Assembly: GCF_020171365.1 (NCBI RefSeq) | Contig: NZ_JAIUZO010000002.1 | Span: 62,001 to 126,000 of the forward strand | Reading direction: 5' to 3' | Source of the DNA: Qipengyuania gaetbuli | GTDB taxonomy: Bacteria > Pseudomonadota > Alphaproteobacteria > Sphingomonadales > Sphingomonadaceae | DNA length: 64,000 nt | In this document: in pieces, positions 47,477-55,295 of the stretch | How positions within the stretch are numbered: position 1 is the first letter of the stretch | How the letters are laid out: every line of letters begins with the position of its first letter | Notes under the pieces: generated by a model | Told to the model about the DNA's origin: nothing | What the model saw: only the letters and a program-made list of their open reading frames with translations | Databases searched by the model: none | Position numbers and translations under genes: made by a program

Positions 47477-47499
47477 TCGGCGCTAGGGCCCCTCGCCTG

Positions 47500-47979
47500 A
47501 TGCAGGGCAAGACCAATCCAATCACCCCGGCGGGCTATTCCGCGATGAAGGCGCGTTACGACCATCTGCTGGGCAAGGAACGGCCGGAGATCGTCGAAAT
47601 TGTCAGCTGGGCGGCGGGCAATGGCGACCGCAGCGAGAACGGCGATTACCTCTATGGCCGCAAGCGCATGCGCGAGATCGACCGCGAACTTGCCCATCTC
47701 GCCCGGCGGATGAAGGCCGCGCGCGTCATCGAACCTTCCGAGCAGCCCGATAAGAGCCGCGCTTTCTTCGGCGCGCGCGTCACGCTGGCGGACGAGGACG
47801 ATGTCGAGAAAGTCGTGACGCTCGTCGGTGATGACGAACAGGACGCGAGCGCCGGCAGGATCGGCTGGTCCAGCCCCCTTGCCCGCGCGCTCAAGGGTGC
47901 AAGCGTCGGGGATTTGCGCAGTGTGCGGCTTCCATCGGGCGACAAGGAATGGGAAGTCATCGCGATCGTCTATGCGTAG
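47500..47979 (+). CDS. greB: Transcription elongation factor GreB
   Basis: 159 residues from the ATG at 47500. The N-terminal coiled coil is NPITPAGYSAMKARYDHLLG, with the acidic tip in NGDRSENGDYLYGRKRMREI; the GreB-type YGRKR is present. The C-domain runs from about residue 80 (RAFFGARVTLADEDDVEKVV) to DKEWEVIAIVYA. It rescues backtracked RNA polymerase by stimulating transcript cleavage. Its stop overlaps the next gene by 8 bp. Confidence 0.93.
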   Translation: MQGKTNPITPAGYSAMKARYDHLLGKERPEIVEIVSWAAGNGDRSENGDYLYGRKRMREIDRELAHLARRMKAARVIEPSEQPDKSRAFFGARVTLADEDDVEKVVTLVGDDEQDASAGRIGWSSPLARALKGASVGDLRSVRLPSGDKEWEVIAIVYA

Positions 47980-48457
47980 CCTGTTCCTCGCCTCCCTCCC
48001 CCTGCTCCTCGCCGCGCCGCTGGCAGCAAAGGACAGCCTGGGCGTGTTCGGAGACTGGGGTGCCTTTCGCGATGCAAGCGTGCCGCGTTGCTATGCGATT
48101 TCCTCGCCCATCCCCGATCGCGGGGCCACCAATCGCGGGGCCTTTGCCAGTGTCGGCACCTGGCCGCGCCAGCGCGTTCGCGGACAGGTCTATTTCAAGC
48201 TGTCACGGCCTGCCCCATCGAAGAGCGCGACGCTCCGCATTGGCCGGCAGAGCTTTTCCCTGAGGGCCGAAGGCGACGGGGCTTGGGCGCGCGATGCAAA
48301 GATGGATGCCGCAATCGTCGCGGCCATGCGCTCCGCCGGCGAAATGACCGTCCGCTCGCGCGGAGCCGACGGGCGCAGCTATTCCGCCACCTACCGGCTC
48401 GGCGGCGCTGCCAGCGCGCTCGACGCGGCAACTTTGGCCTGTGCCCGGCGCAAATAG
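47972..48457 (+). CDS. Secreted protein resembling invasion-associated locus B (IalB)
   Basis: 161 residues from the ATG at 47972, overlapping greB by 8 bp. The signal peptide is MRSLFLASLPLLLAAPLAA. The mature part has FGDWGAFRDASVPRCYA, like the Gly-Asp-Trp/Cys pattern of IalB family proteins, and later ATLACARR with a second Cys that could pair with it. IalB-like proteins are periplasmic and poorly understood. The match is by eye and moderate. Confidence 0.65.
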   Translation: MRSLFLASLPLLLAAPLAAKDSLGVFGDWGAFRDASVPRCYAISSPIPDRGATNRGAFASVGTWPRQRVRGQVYFKLSRPAPSKSATLRIGRQSFSLRAEGDGAWARDAKMDAAIVAAMRSAGEMTVRSRGADGRSYSATYRLGGAASALDAATLACARRK

Positions 48458-48459
48458 AA

Positions 48460-48493
48460 ACGGGGCCGGCAGCACCATGGCTACCGGCCCCGT
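48460..48493 (-). terminator. Intrinsic terminator for the porin gene
   Basis: A 10-bp perfect GC stem (ACGGGGCCGG, 48460-48469, with CCGGCCCCGT, 48484-48493) with a 14-nt loop. On the minus strand it is followed by TTTCTATTT, so it terminates the leftward porin gene, and it may also serve the convergent IalB-like gene. Confidence 0.85.
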
Positions 48494-48511
48494 CCATCGG
48501 TTTAGCTACGC

Positions 48512-49174
48512 TTAGAAGCGGTAGCCGAAGCCGACCATGATCTGGTGGCGATCGGTGTCGATTTCGCCGAGATCCACGTCGGGCGCGTCACTTTCGAAGT
48601 CGAGTTCCGCGTCGCTGTAGTTCGAATAGCGGTATTCGACCTTGGCGAAGGTGTTCGGGTTGAGCGCATATTCGACGCCGGCACCCAGACGGAAACCGTC
48701 GGTGTCGATCTTCGAGTTATACTGCTCGCCGTCGAACGAGCTTTCGACGTTGTAGCGGGCGTTGGTGTAACCGCCCTTGGCGTAGATCAGCAGGTCCGGC
48801 TGGGCGAGAACGCCGACACGGGCACCGAGATAGAGGTCGCGGCCGGTTTCGACTTCACCGAGGCCGAAACCTTCGAAATCGCCGTTCTCGACATCGACGC
48901 TCGCGGTCGAGTCGGTCAGTTCGGCCTCGAGGCCGAGGACCACGCCGCCGGCATTGAAGTCGTAGCCGACGCCCACGCCGTAGCCGACGCCTTCGATCGA
49001 CTGGTCGTTGTCTTCGTTGATGTCGTCATCGACCGAGCTGCCGGCCTTGCTTACATCGTAACCGGCGAGGACTTCCACGCGCGGACCGGTGAAGGGCGTG
49101 TTGTCCTGCGCCATGGCGGGGGTTGCGACTGCTGCTGCCGTACCTGCGACCAGAAGGGCTGCGAACTTGTTCAT
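48512..49174 (-). CDS. Outer-membrane beta-barrel porin-family protein
   Basis: 220 residues, from the ATG at 49174 (GGAG upstream). The signal peptide is MNKFAALLVAGTAAAVATPAMA. Alternating strands (VEVLAGYDVSK, YGVGVGYDFNA, LGARVGVLAQPDLLIYAKGG) end with terminal aromatic FGYGYRF-type sequence (MVGFGYRF), the BamA-recognised C-terminus of eight-stranded OmpA/Opa-like barrels. An acidic loop (DDDINEDNDQ) is extracellular by topology. The role (adhesion, permeability) is not evident. Palindromic motifs upstream may regulate it. Confidence 0.88.
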   Translation of the reverse strand: MNKFAALLVAGTAAAVATPAMAQDNTPFTGPRVEVLAGYDVSKAGSSVDDDINEDNDQSIEGVGYGVGVGYDFNAGGVVLGLEAELTDSTASVDVENGDFEGFGLGEVETGRDLYLGARVGVLAQPDLLIYAKGGYTNARYNVESSFDGEQYNSKIDTDGFRLGAGVEYALNPNTFAKVEYRYSNYSDAELDFESDAPDVDLGEIDTDRHQIMVGFGYRF

Positions 49175-49262
49175 TGGGTAACTCCGTTGTTGTTTTCTAC
49201 GCACCGTCAGCGATGCGTGGACCCATTCAACGGAGCGGCGGGTATCGCGTTTCATTAACGCT

Positions 49263-49323
49263 GCACAACAAGAACACGTTGTTTTTGTGCAACAAATTCG
49301 TCGACGAGTTGCACACGTTGTGC
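49263..49323. promoter_or_regulatory. Cluster of TTGTGC/GCACAA half-sites upstream of the porin gene
   Basis: Four related half-sites occur in 61 bp: GCACAA (49263-49268), TTGTGC (49285-49290), TTGCACA (49309-49315) and TTGTGC (49318-49323). The first two are inverted and can also form a stem-loop; the last two nearly form a palindrome. The cluster lies between divergent porin and rlmN genes, 90-150 bp upstream of the porin start. This suggests a dimeric repressor or activator. The regulator is unknown. Confidence 0.4.
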
Positions 49324-49457
49324 GACGAAACGACGGGAACCGAAAAAATCGACGAGCCGGTCCGAATTGGGCGCCGGAACCGGAAACCGAACGCGCTTTT
49401 GCGGATTGGTCGCGCCCCTTTCCTTTGCGTGCGCTCGCGACTATATGCGCCGCTCCC

Positions 49458-50699
49458 ATGGCCGATACGACACTCATGAGCATCCCCGGGCAGATCGACC
49501 CGGTTCCCGTCGCGCGTGACATCACACCGCGCGCCGATGGCCGCATCGATTTGATCGGCCTGCCCAAGGACCGCATCCGCGAACTCTTCGCCGATGCAGG
49601 GCTCGATCCCAAGCAGGCCAAGCTGCGCGCCAAGCAGGTGTTCCACTGGCTCTACCACCGCGGCGTAACCGATTTCGAGGCGATGACCGACATCGCCAAG
49701 ACCATGCGCCCGTGGCTTGCGGAACGTTTCGTCATTGGCCGCCCCGAAGTGGTCGAGGCGCAGCACTCGGTCGACGGCACCCGCAAGTGGCTGCTGCGCA
49801 CGGCCGACGGCCACGATTTCGAGATGGTCTTCATCCCCGATGCGGATCGCGGCACGCTGTGCGTGTCGAGCCAGGTCGGTTGCACGCTGAACTGCCGCTT
49901 CTGCCACACCGGCACGATGAAGCTGGTGCGCAATTTGACCCCCGGCGAAATCGTCGGCCAGGTCATGCTGGCACGCGACGCGCTGGGCGAATGGCCCAAG
50001 GGTTCGATGGCCGGCCTCGACGAGGCCGAGGACGAGGGCCACTACACCTCGGACGGCCGCCTGCTTACCAACATCGTGATGATGGGCATGGGCGAACCGC
50101 TCTACAATTTCGACAACGTCAAGGGCGCGCTGAAGCTCGTCATGGACGGCGACGGGCTGGCCCTGTCGAAGCGCCGCATCACCCTGTCGACCAGCGGCGT
50201 CGTGCCGATGATGGACCGCTGCGGCGAGGAAATCGGCGTAAACCTGGCCGTTTCGCTCCACGCGGTGACCAAGGAAATCCGCGACGAGATCGTGCCGCTC
50301 AACAAGAAGTACGGCATCGAGGAACTGCTCGAAGCCTGCGCCGCCTATCCCGGTGCCAGCAACGCCCGCCGCATCACGTTCGAATACGTGATGCTCAAGG
50401 ACAAGAACGACAGCGACGAACACGCGCGTGAACTCGTCCGCCTGCTCAAGCACTACAAGCTGCCGGCCAAGGTGAACCTCATCCCGTTCAACCCCTGGCC
50501 GGGCGCGGAATACGACACCTCGACGCCCGAACGGGTGAAGCGTTTCTCCGACATCGTCTTCGAGGGCGGCATCAGCGCGCCAGTCCGCACCCCGCGCGGG
50601 CGCGACATCGACGCGGCCTGCGGCCAGCTCAAGACGGCGGCCGAAAAGAAAAGCCGCGCCCAGCTGGACCGCGAGGCGGCAGAGGCTGCTTCCGCGTGA
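49458..50699 (+). CDS. rlmN: 23S rRNA (adenine2503-C2)-methyltransferase (dual tRNA A37 activity)
   Basis: 413 residues from the ATG at 49458. It is a radical SAM enzyme with the [4Fe-4S] motif CTLNCRFC (C-x3-C-x2-C) and the catalytic conserved Cys in [13 protein letters not shown] C-terminal regions ([20 protein letters not shown]). Other matches are [32 protein letters not shown] and [14 protein letters not shown]. It methylates A2503 of 23S rRNA and A37 of some tRNAs. Its stop overlaps the next gene by GTGA. Confidence 0.95.
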   Translation: MADTTLMSIPGQIDPVPVARDITPRADGRIDLIGLPKDRIRELFADAGLDPKQAKLRAKQVFHWLYHRGVTDFEAMTDIAKTMRPWLAERFVIGRPEVVEAQHSVDGTRKWLLRTADGHDFEMVFIPDADRGTLCVSSQVGCTLNCRFCHTGTMKLVRNLTPGEIVGQVMLARDALGEWPKGSMAGLDEAEDEGHYTSDGRLLTNIVMMGMGEPLYNFDNVKGALKLVMDGDGLALSKRRITLSTSGVVPMMDRCGEEIGVNLAVSLHAVTKEIRDEIVPLNKKYGIEELLEACAAYPGASNARRITFEYVMLKDKNDSDEHARELVRLLKHYKLPAKVNLIPFNPWPGAEYDTSTPERVKRFSDIVFEGGISAPVRTPRGRDIDAACGQLKTAAEKKSRAQLDREAAEAASA

Positions 50700-51304
50700 G
50701 CGACAGCGCCACGCTGGCCTATTACGAGCGCGCAGCGCCCCGTTATACAGCCAGTAGCGCGCAGGATCGCCACCAACTGCTTGATCCGTTCCTCGACCGC
50801 TTGTCGCCGGGCGCGCAAATTCTCGAACTCGGCTGCGGCATCGGCCTCGATTCCGCGCACATCCTGAAACGCGGGTTCACCCTCGACGCCACCGATGGTG
50901 CTGCGGCCATGGTCCGCAAGGCGAACGAGCGTTTCGACGTCGGCGCGCGGCAGATGCGCTTCGACGAGCTCGCTGCGGTCGAACGCTACGACGCAATCTG
51001 GGCTCATGCCTGCCTGCACCACCTGCCGCGTGCGGACCTTCCCCCGGTGATCGCCAGGATTTTCTTGGCCCTAAAACCCGGCGGACTGCACTTTGCGAAC
51101 TACAAGCTGGGCGATGAAGACCACCCGTACGAAGGACGCGACACCACGGGTAGATGGTCAAGCCTGCCAGGTTCGGACTGGCTGGATGCGTCTTATGTCG
51201 AGGCCGGTTTCACAATCGAGCATCGTTACTCGTACAATGCCGCCAGCACCGACGGCACGCGGCGCGACTGGTATGCGCTGACCGTGCGGAAGGGTAAGCA
51301 ATGA
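50696..51304 (+). CDS. Class I SAM-dependent methyltransferase
   Basis: 202 residues, GTG start at 50696 overlapping the rlmN stop by 4 bp. Motif I is [19 protein letters not shown], followed by [11 protein letters not shown] and [15 protein letters not shown], and [16 protein letters not shown], a standard Rossmann methyltransferase. Coupling to rlmN and to the MOSC gene suggests a small modification operon. Substrate unknown. Confidence 0.83.
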   Translation: MSDSATLAYYERAAPRYTASSAQDRHQLLDPFLDRLSPGAQILELGCGIGLDSAHILKRGFTLDATDGAAAMVRKANERFDVGARQMRFDELAAVERYDAIWAHACLHHLPRADLPPVIARIFLALKPGGLHFANYKLGDEDHPYEGRDTTGRWSSLPGSDWLDASYVEAGFTIEHRYSYNAASTDGTRRDWYALTVRKGKQ

Positions 51305-51942
51305 CCTGCGAAATCCGGGCGATCTGCGTCGGCCTGCCCAAGCCCTTCAACGGTGCCGAACTGAGCGCAATCGCCAAGGCTCCGGTCGAAGGACGGGTAA
51401 ATATCCGCACCTTCGGCATCGAAGGCGACATGGTGGCGGACACAAAGCACCACGGCGGAGCCGACATGGCGGTGCACCACTATCCGGGCGACCACTATGC
51501 CGACTGGAACGACTGGCTCGGTGGCCACGAACTGCTCGCAGGCCCTGCCGCATTCGGCGAGAACCTCATGTCGCTCGGCCTTACGGAAACGCAGGTCCAT
51601 ATCGGCGACCGGTTCCGGCTCGGCACCGCGATCCTCGAGATCAGCCAGGGTCGCCAGCCCTGCTGGAAGATCGAGCACCGCTTCCAGCGCAAGGGCATGG
51701 TCGCGCGCATTCTCGAGACCGGCCGGTGCGGCTGGTACTACCGCGTGATCGAGGAAGGCGAGGCCGCTGCGGGCGACAGGCTTGAACGCATCGAGACCGC
51801 GGCCCCGGGATGGTCCGTGGCGCGCGTCTTCGCAGCGCTTTACGACAAGGCGAATCCGCCTTCGACCGAAGACCTCGAAACGATCGCCAATCTGGACCGG
51901 CTCAGCGCTGTCTGGCGCGGCAAGGCAGCCGCAAAGCTTTGA
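51301..51942 (+). CDS. MOSC domain-containing protein (YiiM-like)
   Basis: 213 residues starting at the ATG overlapping the methyltransferase stop (ATGA). The MOSC core has DTKHHGGADMAVHHYPGDHY, GPAAFGENLMSLGLTE and the conserved Cys in ISQGRQPCWKIEHRF, then the 3-alpha C-terminal extension (SVARVFAALYD) seen in YiiM. MOSC proteins bind the molybdenum cofactor and reduce N-hydroxylated compounds. A molybdoenzyme operon lies 700 bp further on. Confidence 0.87.
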   Translation: MTCEIRAICVGLPKPFNGAELSAIAKAPVEGRVNIRTFGIEGDMVADTKHHGGADMAVHHYPGDHYADWNDWLGGHELLAGPAAFGENLMSLGLTETQVHIGDRFRLGTAILEISQGRQPCWKIEHRFQRKGMVARILETGRCGWYYRVIEEGEAAAGDRLERIETAAPGWSVARVFAALYDKANPPSTEDLETIANLDRLSAVWRGKAAAKL

Positions 51943-52070
51943 ATTGCGAACAACTCGTCCCGCGTTTCGCCACGGTTTATCGCTAATTTCGAGTTAAGCG
52001 CATTCGTTCAGGCGCGGTTGTAATCGCTGGCGCATTCTTGCGGTCGAACAATCCTAAAAGGGACCGCACA

Positions 52071-52457
52071 ATGAAGAAGATCGCTCTCGCTTTTGCTGCC
52101 GGCACGATGGCCCTCACCGGCCTCGGCACTGCAGCGCCCGCCGCCGCCGACCCGCCGCACTGGGCCCCCGCCCACGGCAAGCGCGCCAAGGACCGCGCCA
52201 TGTACGATTCGCGCGGCTATTACATCGAGCCGCGTCGCATCAGCCGCGACAGCTACATGTGGCGCGGCCGCGATGGCCGTTACTATTGCAAGCGCGACAA
52301 CGGCACGACCGGCCTGGTGATCGGTGCAGGCGTCGGCGCCCTTGCCGGCCACGAGCTTGCCGGTCGCAGTGACAAGACGCTCGGCGCGATCCTCGGCGGC
52401 GCGATCGGCGCCGTGGTCGGACGCGAAATCGACCGTGGCAGCCTGAGCTGCCGTTGA
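52071..52457 (+). CDS. Glycine-zipper 2TM-domain secreted protein
   Basis: 128 residues from the ATG at 52071 (AAAGGGA upstream). The signal peptide is MKKIALAFAAGTMALTGLGT. The middle holds conserved aromatic residues (YYCKRDNGTTG), and the C-terminal glycine zipper (VIGAGVGALAGHELAG, ILGGAIGAVVGREID) resembles outer-membrane stress proteins such as the Rick_17kDa/SlyB class. It ends with a possible disulphide Cys. Single gene. The next operon begins after a structured intergenic region. Confidence 0.82.
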   Translation: MKKIALAFAAGTMALTGLGTAAPAAADPPHWAPAHGKRAKDRAMYDSRGYYIEPRRISRDSYMWRGRDGRYYCKRDNGTTGLVIGAGVGALAGHELAGRSDKTLGAILGGAIGAVVGREIDRGSLSCR

Positions 52458-52571
52458 CCTTGTAGGGCTTTCCTACCTGCGCCAGCGCCGCTAGGCGTTG
52501 GGCATGCAAGGACCGCAAAGCCTTCCCAAGAATTATGGCGCCGCTCCCGATCCGTCGGGGGCGGCGTTTTT
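52458..52571 (+). ncRNA. Candidate structured leader RNA with pseudoknot and terminator
   Basis: This 114-nt stretch folds on paper into a compact RNA. P1 is CCTTG (52458-52462) with CAAGG (52507-52511). Inside are hairpin P2 (TAGG, 52463-52466, with CCTA, 52472-52475) and hairpin P3 (CCAGCGCC, 52482-52489, with GGCGTTGG, 52494-52501). The P2 loop (GGCTTT, 52466-52471) is perfectly complementary to AAAGCC (52517-52522), a potential pseudoknot. An intrinsic terminator follows immediately. The octamer GCGCCGCT occurs in P3 (52485-52492) and in the terminator 5' arm (52538-52545), allowing alternative pairing. It matches no riboswitch class I recognise. It could instead be the 3' UTR of the preceding gene. 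Confidence 0.45.
52539..52571 (+). terminator. Strong intrinsic terminator / possible attenuator
   Basis: A 12-bp GC-rich stem (52539-52550 with 52555-52566, one T-G wobble), a four-base loop and TTTTT (52567-52571). It ends either the glycine-zipper gene transcript or a leader for the downstream operon, whose first ATG is only 46 nt beyond the T-tract. Confidence 0.88.
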
Positions 52572-52575
52572 GCTG

Positions 52576-52609
52576 CAGGACCGTGTTCCATCCGTTCCAT
52601 CCTGTAGGA
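52576..52609 (+). repeat. Dispersed 34-bp repeat, copy A
   Basis: Matches a minus-strand sequence at 61577-61610 at 32 of 34 positions. The core TTCCATCCGTTCCA contains a direct repeat of TTCCAYCC. Copy A starts 5 nt after a terminator and ends in AGGA, which supplies the Shine-Dalgarno of the next gene (ATG 52617). Origin unknown. Confidence 0.75.
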
Positions 52610-52616
52610 GTATGCG

Positions 52617-53384
52617 ATGAGCTCTCGTGCCGTGCTCGTGACGGGTGGAGCCGCGCGGATCGGTGCCGCGATCAGCCGCGCCTTCGCCGCTGCCGGATGG
52701 CACGTGGTCATCCATTACCGCGATTCCAGCGATGAGGCAGAAGCCCTCGCCGCCACCCTGCCCTCCGCCGAAACGGTCCGCTGCGACCTGTCGGACATGC
52801 AGGCGGCGGTGGCGATGATCGCCAATCTGGCAGAACGGCTCGATGACTGGCGGGTGCTGGTCAACAATGCCTCACTCTTCGAGTGGGACGATGTAACCGC
52901 GCTCGACCTGCCGACGAACGAGCGGGCGATGCAGGTCAACGCCCAGACGCCCGCGCGCATGGCGCAGGCCTTTCTCGCCCACGCCAGGGCGAAGGGCGGG
53001 CGCAGGGTCATCCAGGTCACCGACCAGAAGCTGCGCAACCCGAACCCCGACTTCTTCAGCTACACCATGAGCAAGCACGCTCTGGACGCGACCATCCCGA
53101 TGCTGGCGATGGGCGCAGCGCAGCCCGAAGACCGAATCTACGGACTGGCGCCGGGTGCCATCCTGCCGAGCCACGACCAGTCCGACGCGGAAGCCGAAGT
53201 GTCGCACCGACTGAACCTGCTCGCTCGCCGCACCGGACCCGCTGAAATCGCGGATGCCGCCCTGTTTCTCGCATCGGGAGCGCTGGCGAGCGGCCAGACG
53301 CTTTACATCGACAGTGGGCAGCACCTGATGCGGCAGGACCGCGACGTCATCTATCTCGCCCGCGAAAGCGCCGGGGCATCGTGA
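52617..53384 (+). CDS. SDR-family oxidoreductase (pteridine reductase/FolM-like)
   Basis: 255 residues. The Rossmann start AVLVTGGAARIGAAISRAFA is that of pteridine reductases. The cofactor loop VIHYRDSS and NNASLFEWDDVTAL follow; the catalytic Tyr-x3-Lys is in FFSYTMSKHALDA. FolM-like enzymes reduce dihydromonapterin or dihydrobiopterin. The start uses AGGAG from the repeat. It is coupled by GTGA to the cytochrome gene, and through it to a molybdoenzyme, hinting at a pterin or redox link. That link is inference. Confidence 0.82.
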   Translation: MSSRAVLVTGGAARIGAAISRAFAAAGWHVVIHYRDSSDEAEALAATLPSAETVRCDLSDMQAAVAMIANLAERLDDWRVLVNNASLFEWDDVTALDLPTNERAMQVNAQTPARMAQAFLAHARAKGGRRVIQVTDQKLRNPNPDFFSYTMSKHALDATIPMLAMGAAQPEDRIYGLAPGAILPSHDQSDAEAEVSHRLNLLARRTGPAEIADAALFLASGALASGQTLYIDSGQHLMRQDRDVIYLARESAGAS

Positions 53385-54052
53385 GCCGCCACGCCCTTTC
53401 TACGCGGCTGTGGCACTGGGTGAACCTCGTGTGCGTGGTGGTCCTGTTCATGTCGGGCCTCATCATCTCGAACGCCCACCGGCTGCTCTACTGGGGCGAT
53501 TGGGGCTTCTCGCGCTCGCAGGCATGGCTCGAAGTACCGCGCTTTCCCGACTGGATGACCATTCCGGGCTATTACGACCTCGCCCTTGCGCGGGACTGGC
53601 ACATCCTGACCGCCTGGCCCTTCGCCTTGGGATTGCTGTTCATGTGGGCCGCGATGCTGGCAAACCGGCATTTCCGCCGCGATATCGCGACCAAGCGCAA
53701 CGAATGGCGCTGGCCGGCAATCCGCGAAGACATCCTCCGTCACCTGAAGCTCGATTTCGGCCACGGCGATGGCAAGTACAACTTCCTCCAGAAGCTCGCT
53801 TACGGGCTCGTCCTCGGCGTCTTCCTGCCGATGATGGTGTTCACGGGGCTGGCGATCAGCCCGGGTATCGAACCCGTGCTCGGCTGGATGGTCGACCTGC
53901 TCGGCGGCAGGCAATCTGCCCGCAGCCTGCACTTCATCTTCGCCTTCGCGATATTCGGCTTCTTCCTCGTCCACCTGGCACTCGTGCTGCTGTCCGGTCC
54001 GGTGAAGCAGGTGGGCGCGATGATCACAGGGGGCCGCAGCGATGAAGCGTAG
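53381..54052 (+). CDS. Cytochrome b561/b6-type membrane protein
   Basis: 223 residues with a GTG start overlapping the SDR stop (GTGA). It has four to five hydrophobic helices. Histidine-containing helices appear as STRLWHWVNLVCVVVLFMSG, DWHILTAWPFALGLLFMW, KYNFLQKLAYGLVLGVFLP and RSLHFIFAFAIFGFFLVHLA, giving candidate axial ligands for two b hemes, as in Ni,Fe-hydrogenase and formate dehydrogenase b subunits. It overlaps the molybdopterin oxidoreductase gene by 11 bp and likely passes electrons from the quinone pool to it. Confidence 0.87.
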   Translation: MSRHALSTRLWHWVNLVCVVVLFMSGLIISNAHRLLYWGDWGFSRSQAWLEVPRFPDWMTIPGYYDLALARDWHILTAWPFALGLLFMWAAMLANRHFRRDIATKRNEWRWPAIREDILRHLKLDFGHGDGKYNFLQKLAYGLVLGVFLPMMVFTGLAISPGIEPVLGWMVDLLGGRQSARSLHFIFAFAIFGFFLVHLALVLLSGPVKQVGAMITGGRSDEA

Positions 54053-54782
54053 GGGCTTCCTTGCCGTGATGGGCGCAGCATTCGTGGCCGGCTGCAACAA
54101 GCTCGCCGAAAGCGAGACAGGATCGCGCCTGCTCGGGGCGGCGGACGGCTGGCACAAGAGCGCGCATCGCTTCCTGCAGGATCGCAAGGCGCTGGCACCG
54201 GAATTCCCTCGCGCTGCGATCTCGCCCTACTTTCGCGGTAACGGCTCGGTCGATCCACAGAACGGGGACTATCCCGCGCAGGCGGCGAACGGATTTGGCG
54301 ACTGGCGACTGGAAGTGCGCGGGCTGGTGGAAACACCGCTTTCGCTCAGCCTCGACAACATCAGGCGCCTGCCCCAGCGCACACAAGTTACGCGCCACGA
54401 TTGTGTGGAAGGGTGGAGCGCGATCGGGGAATGGACCGGGCCGCAATTGTCCGTCCTGCTCGATGCGGCCAGGCTGAAGCCGGAGGCAAAGTTCATCGTG
54501 TTCCGCTGCGCCGACAATCTCAACGGGCAGGACTATTACGAAAGCGTCGACCTCATCGATGCCTACCACCCTCAGACCATCGTGGCGCATCTGTTGAACG
54601 GCGAACCGCTGCCGATCCGCAACGGGGCGCCGCTGCGGATGCGGATCGAGCGGCAGCTGGGCTACAAGCACGCCAAGTATCTCACGGCTATCGAAGCGGT
54701 CGGCAGCCTCGACGACATCGGCGGCGGGAAAGGGGGCTACTGGGAAGATCGCGCCGGATACCAGTGGTACGCCGGCATCTGA
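54042..54782 (+). CDS. Periplasmic molybdopterin-dependent oxidoreductase (sulfite oxidase fold, MsrP-like)
   Basis: 246 residues. The N-terminal MKRRGFLAVMGAAFVAGC has a twin-arginine (RRGFL) and a lipobox-like AGC, suggesting Tat export and lipid anchoring. The Mo-binding Cys is in VTRHDCVEGWSAIGEWTG. Other sulfite-oxidase-superfamily segments are IVFRCADNLNGQDYYESVDL and GYKHAKYLTAIEAV. It lacks the C-terminal dimerisation domain of sulfite oxidases, like MsrP. With the preceding cytochrome b it forms a two-component MsrPQ-like system; substrate unknown. Confidence 0.87.
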   Translation: MKRRGFLAVMGAAFVAGCNKLAESETGSRLLGAADGWHKSAHRFLQDRKALAPEFPRAAISPYFRGNGSVDPQNGDYPAQAANGFGDWRLEVRGLVETPLSLSLDNIRRLPQRTQVTRHDCVEGWSAIGEWTGPQLSVLLDAARLKPEAKFIVFRCADNLNGQDYYESVDLIDAYHPQTIVAHLLNGEPLPIRNGAPLRMRIERQLGYKHAKYLTAIEAVGSLDDIGGGKGGYWEDRAGYQWYAGI

Positions 54783-55220
54783 CTATTCGGGGTAGAGCCG
54801 CGCCATCGCGTCCCAGTCGTTGCGAAGCATCTCCTCCAGCACCGCCATGTCTACGTCGGCCAGCTTGTTGATGTAGAGGCAGCTCTTGCCGGTGGAGTAC
54901 TTGCCCAGCTTCGCCAGCATCGCATCGCGACGCTTGCCGGTGATCTCGTCGCAATAGCCGCCCATCAGGTAGAGCGAATGCTTCGCCTTGCGAGGGCTGA
55001 AACCGGTCCGCATCCAGTGCACGTCGCGGCCGCTGGCATAGGTGGTCCGGTACTGGCCATAGCCGATGATCGACGGGCCCCACATGACGGGCGGCTCGCC
55101 GGTCACCTTGCGGAACAGGGCATCGAGGACCAGCGCCTCCTCCCGGCGCCGCTCGGGTTCGACCCCGGCGATGAAGTCGGCAGGCGACTGGTCCGTGATC
55201 GTGGTTTTCGCCTCGGCCAT
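54783..55220 (-). CDS. DUF1801 domain-containing protein
   Basis: 145 residues from the ATG at 55220. The DUF1801 (YdhG/frataxin-like) pattern is complete: RRREEALVLDALFRKVTGEP, PVMWGPSIIGYGQYRTTYAS, TGFSPRKAKHSLYLMGG and GKSCLYINKLADVDMAVLEE. It is a small cytosolic protein of unknown function. Its stop abuts the molybdoenzyme stop (convergent). The longer open frame upstream is out of family. Confidence 0.9.
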   Translation of the reverse strand: MAEAKTTITDQSPADFIAGVEPERRREEALVLDALFRKVTGEPPVMWGPSIIGYGQYRTTYASGRDVHWMRTGFSPRKAKHSLYLMGGYCDEITGKRRDAMLAKLGKYSTGKSCLYINKLADVDMAVLEEMLRNDWDAMARLYPE

Positions 55221-55295
55221 GGGATCAAACCTACCACCACCCGCCGCCCAGCGCGACAGGTGACTTAACAGCAGGTGTGAAAACGCATATCCATA

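Noticed and set aside
55150-55172. tRNA T-arm-like GGTTCGACCCC
   Set aside because: It lies inside the DUF1801 coding sequence and no tRNA cloverleaf can be formed around it.
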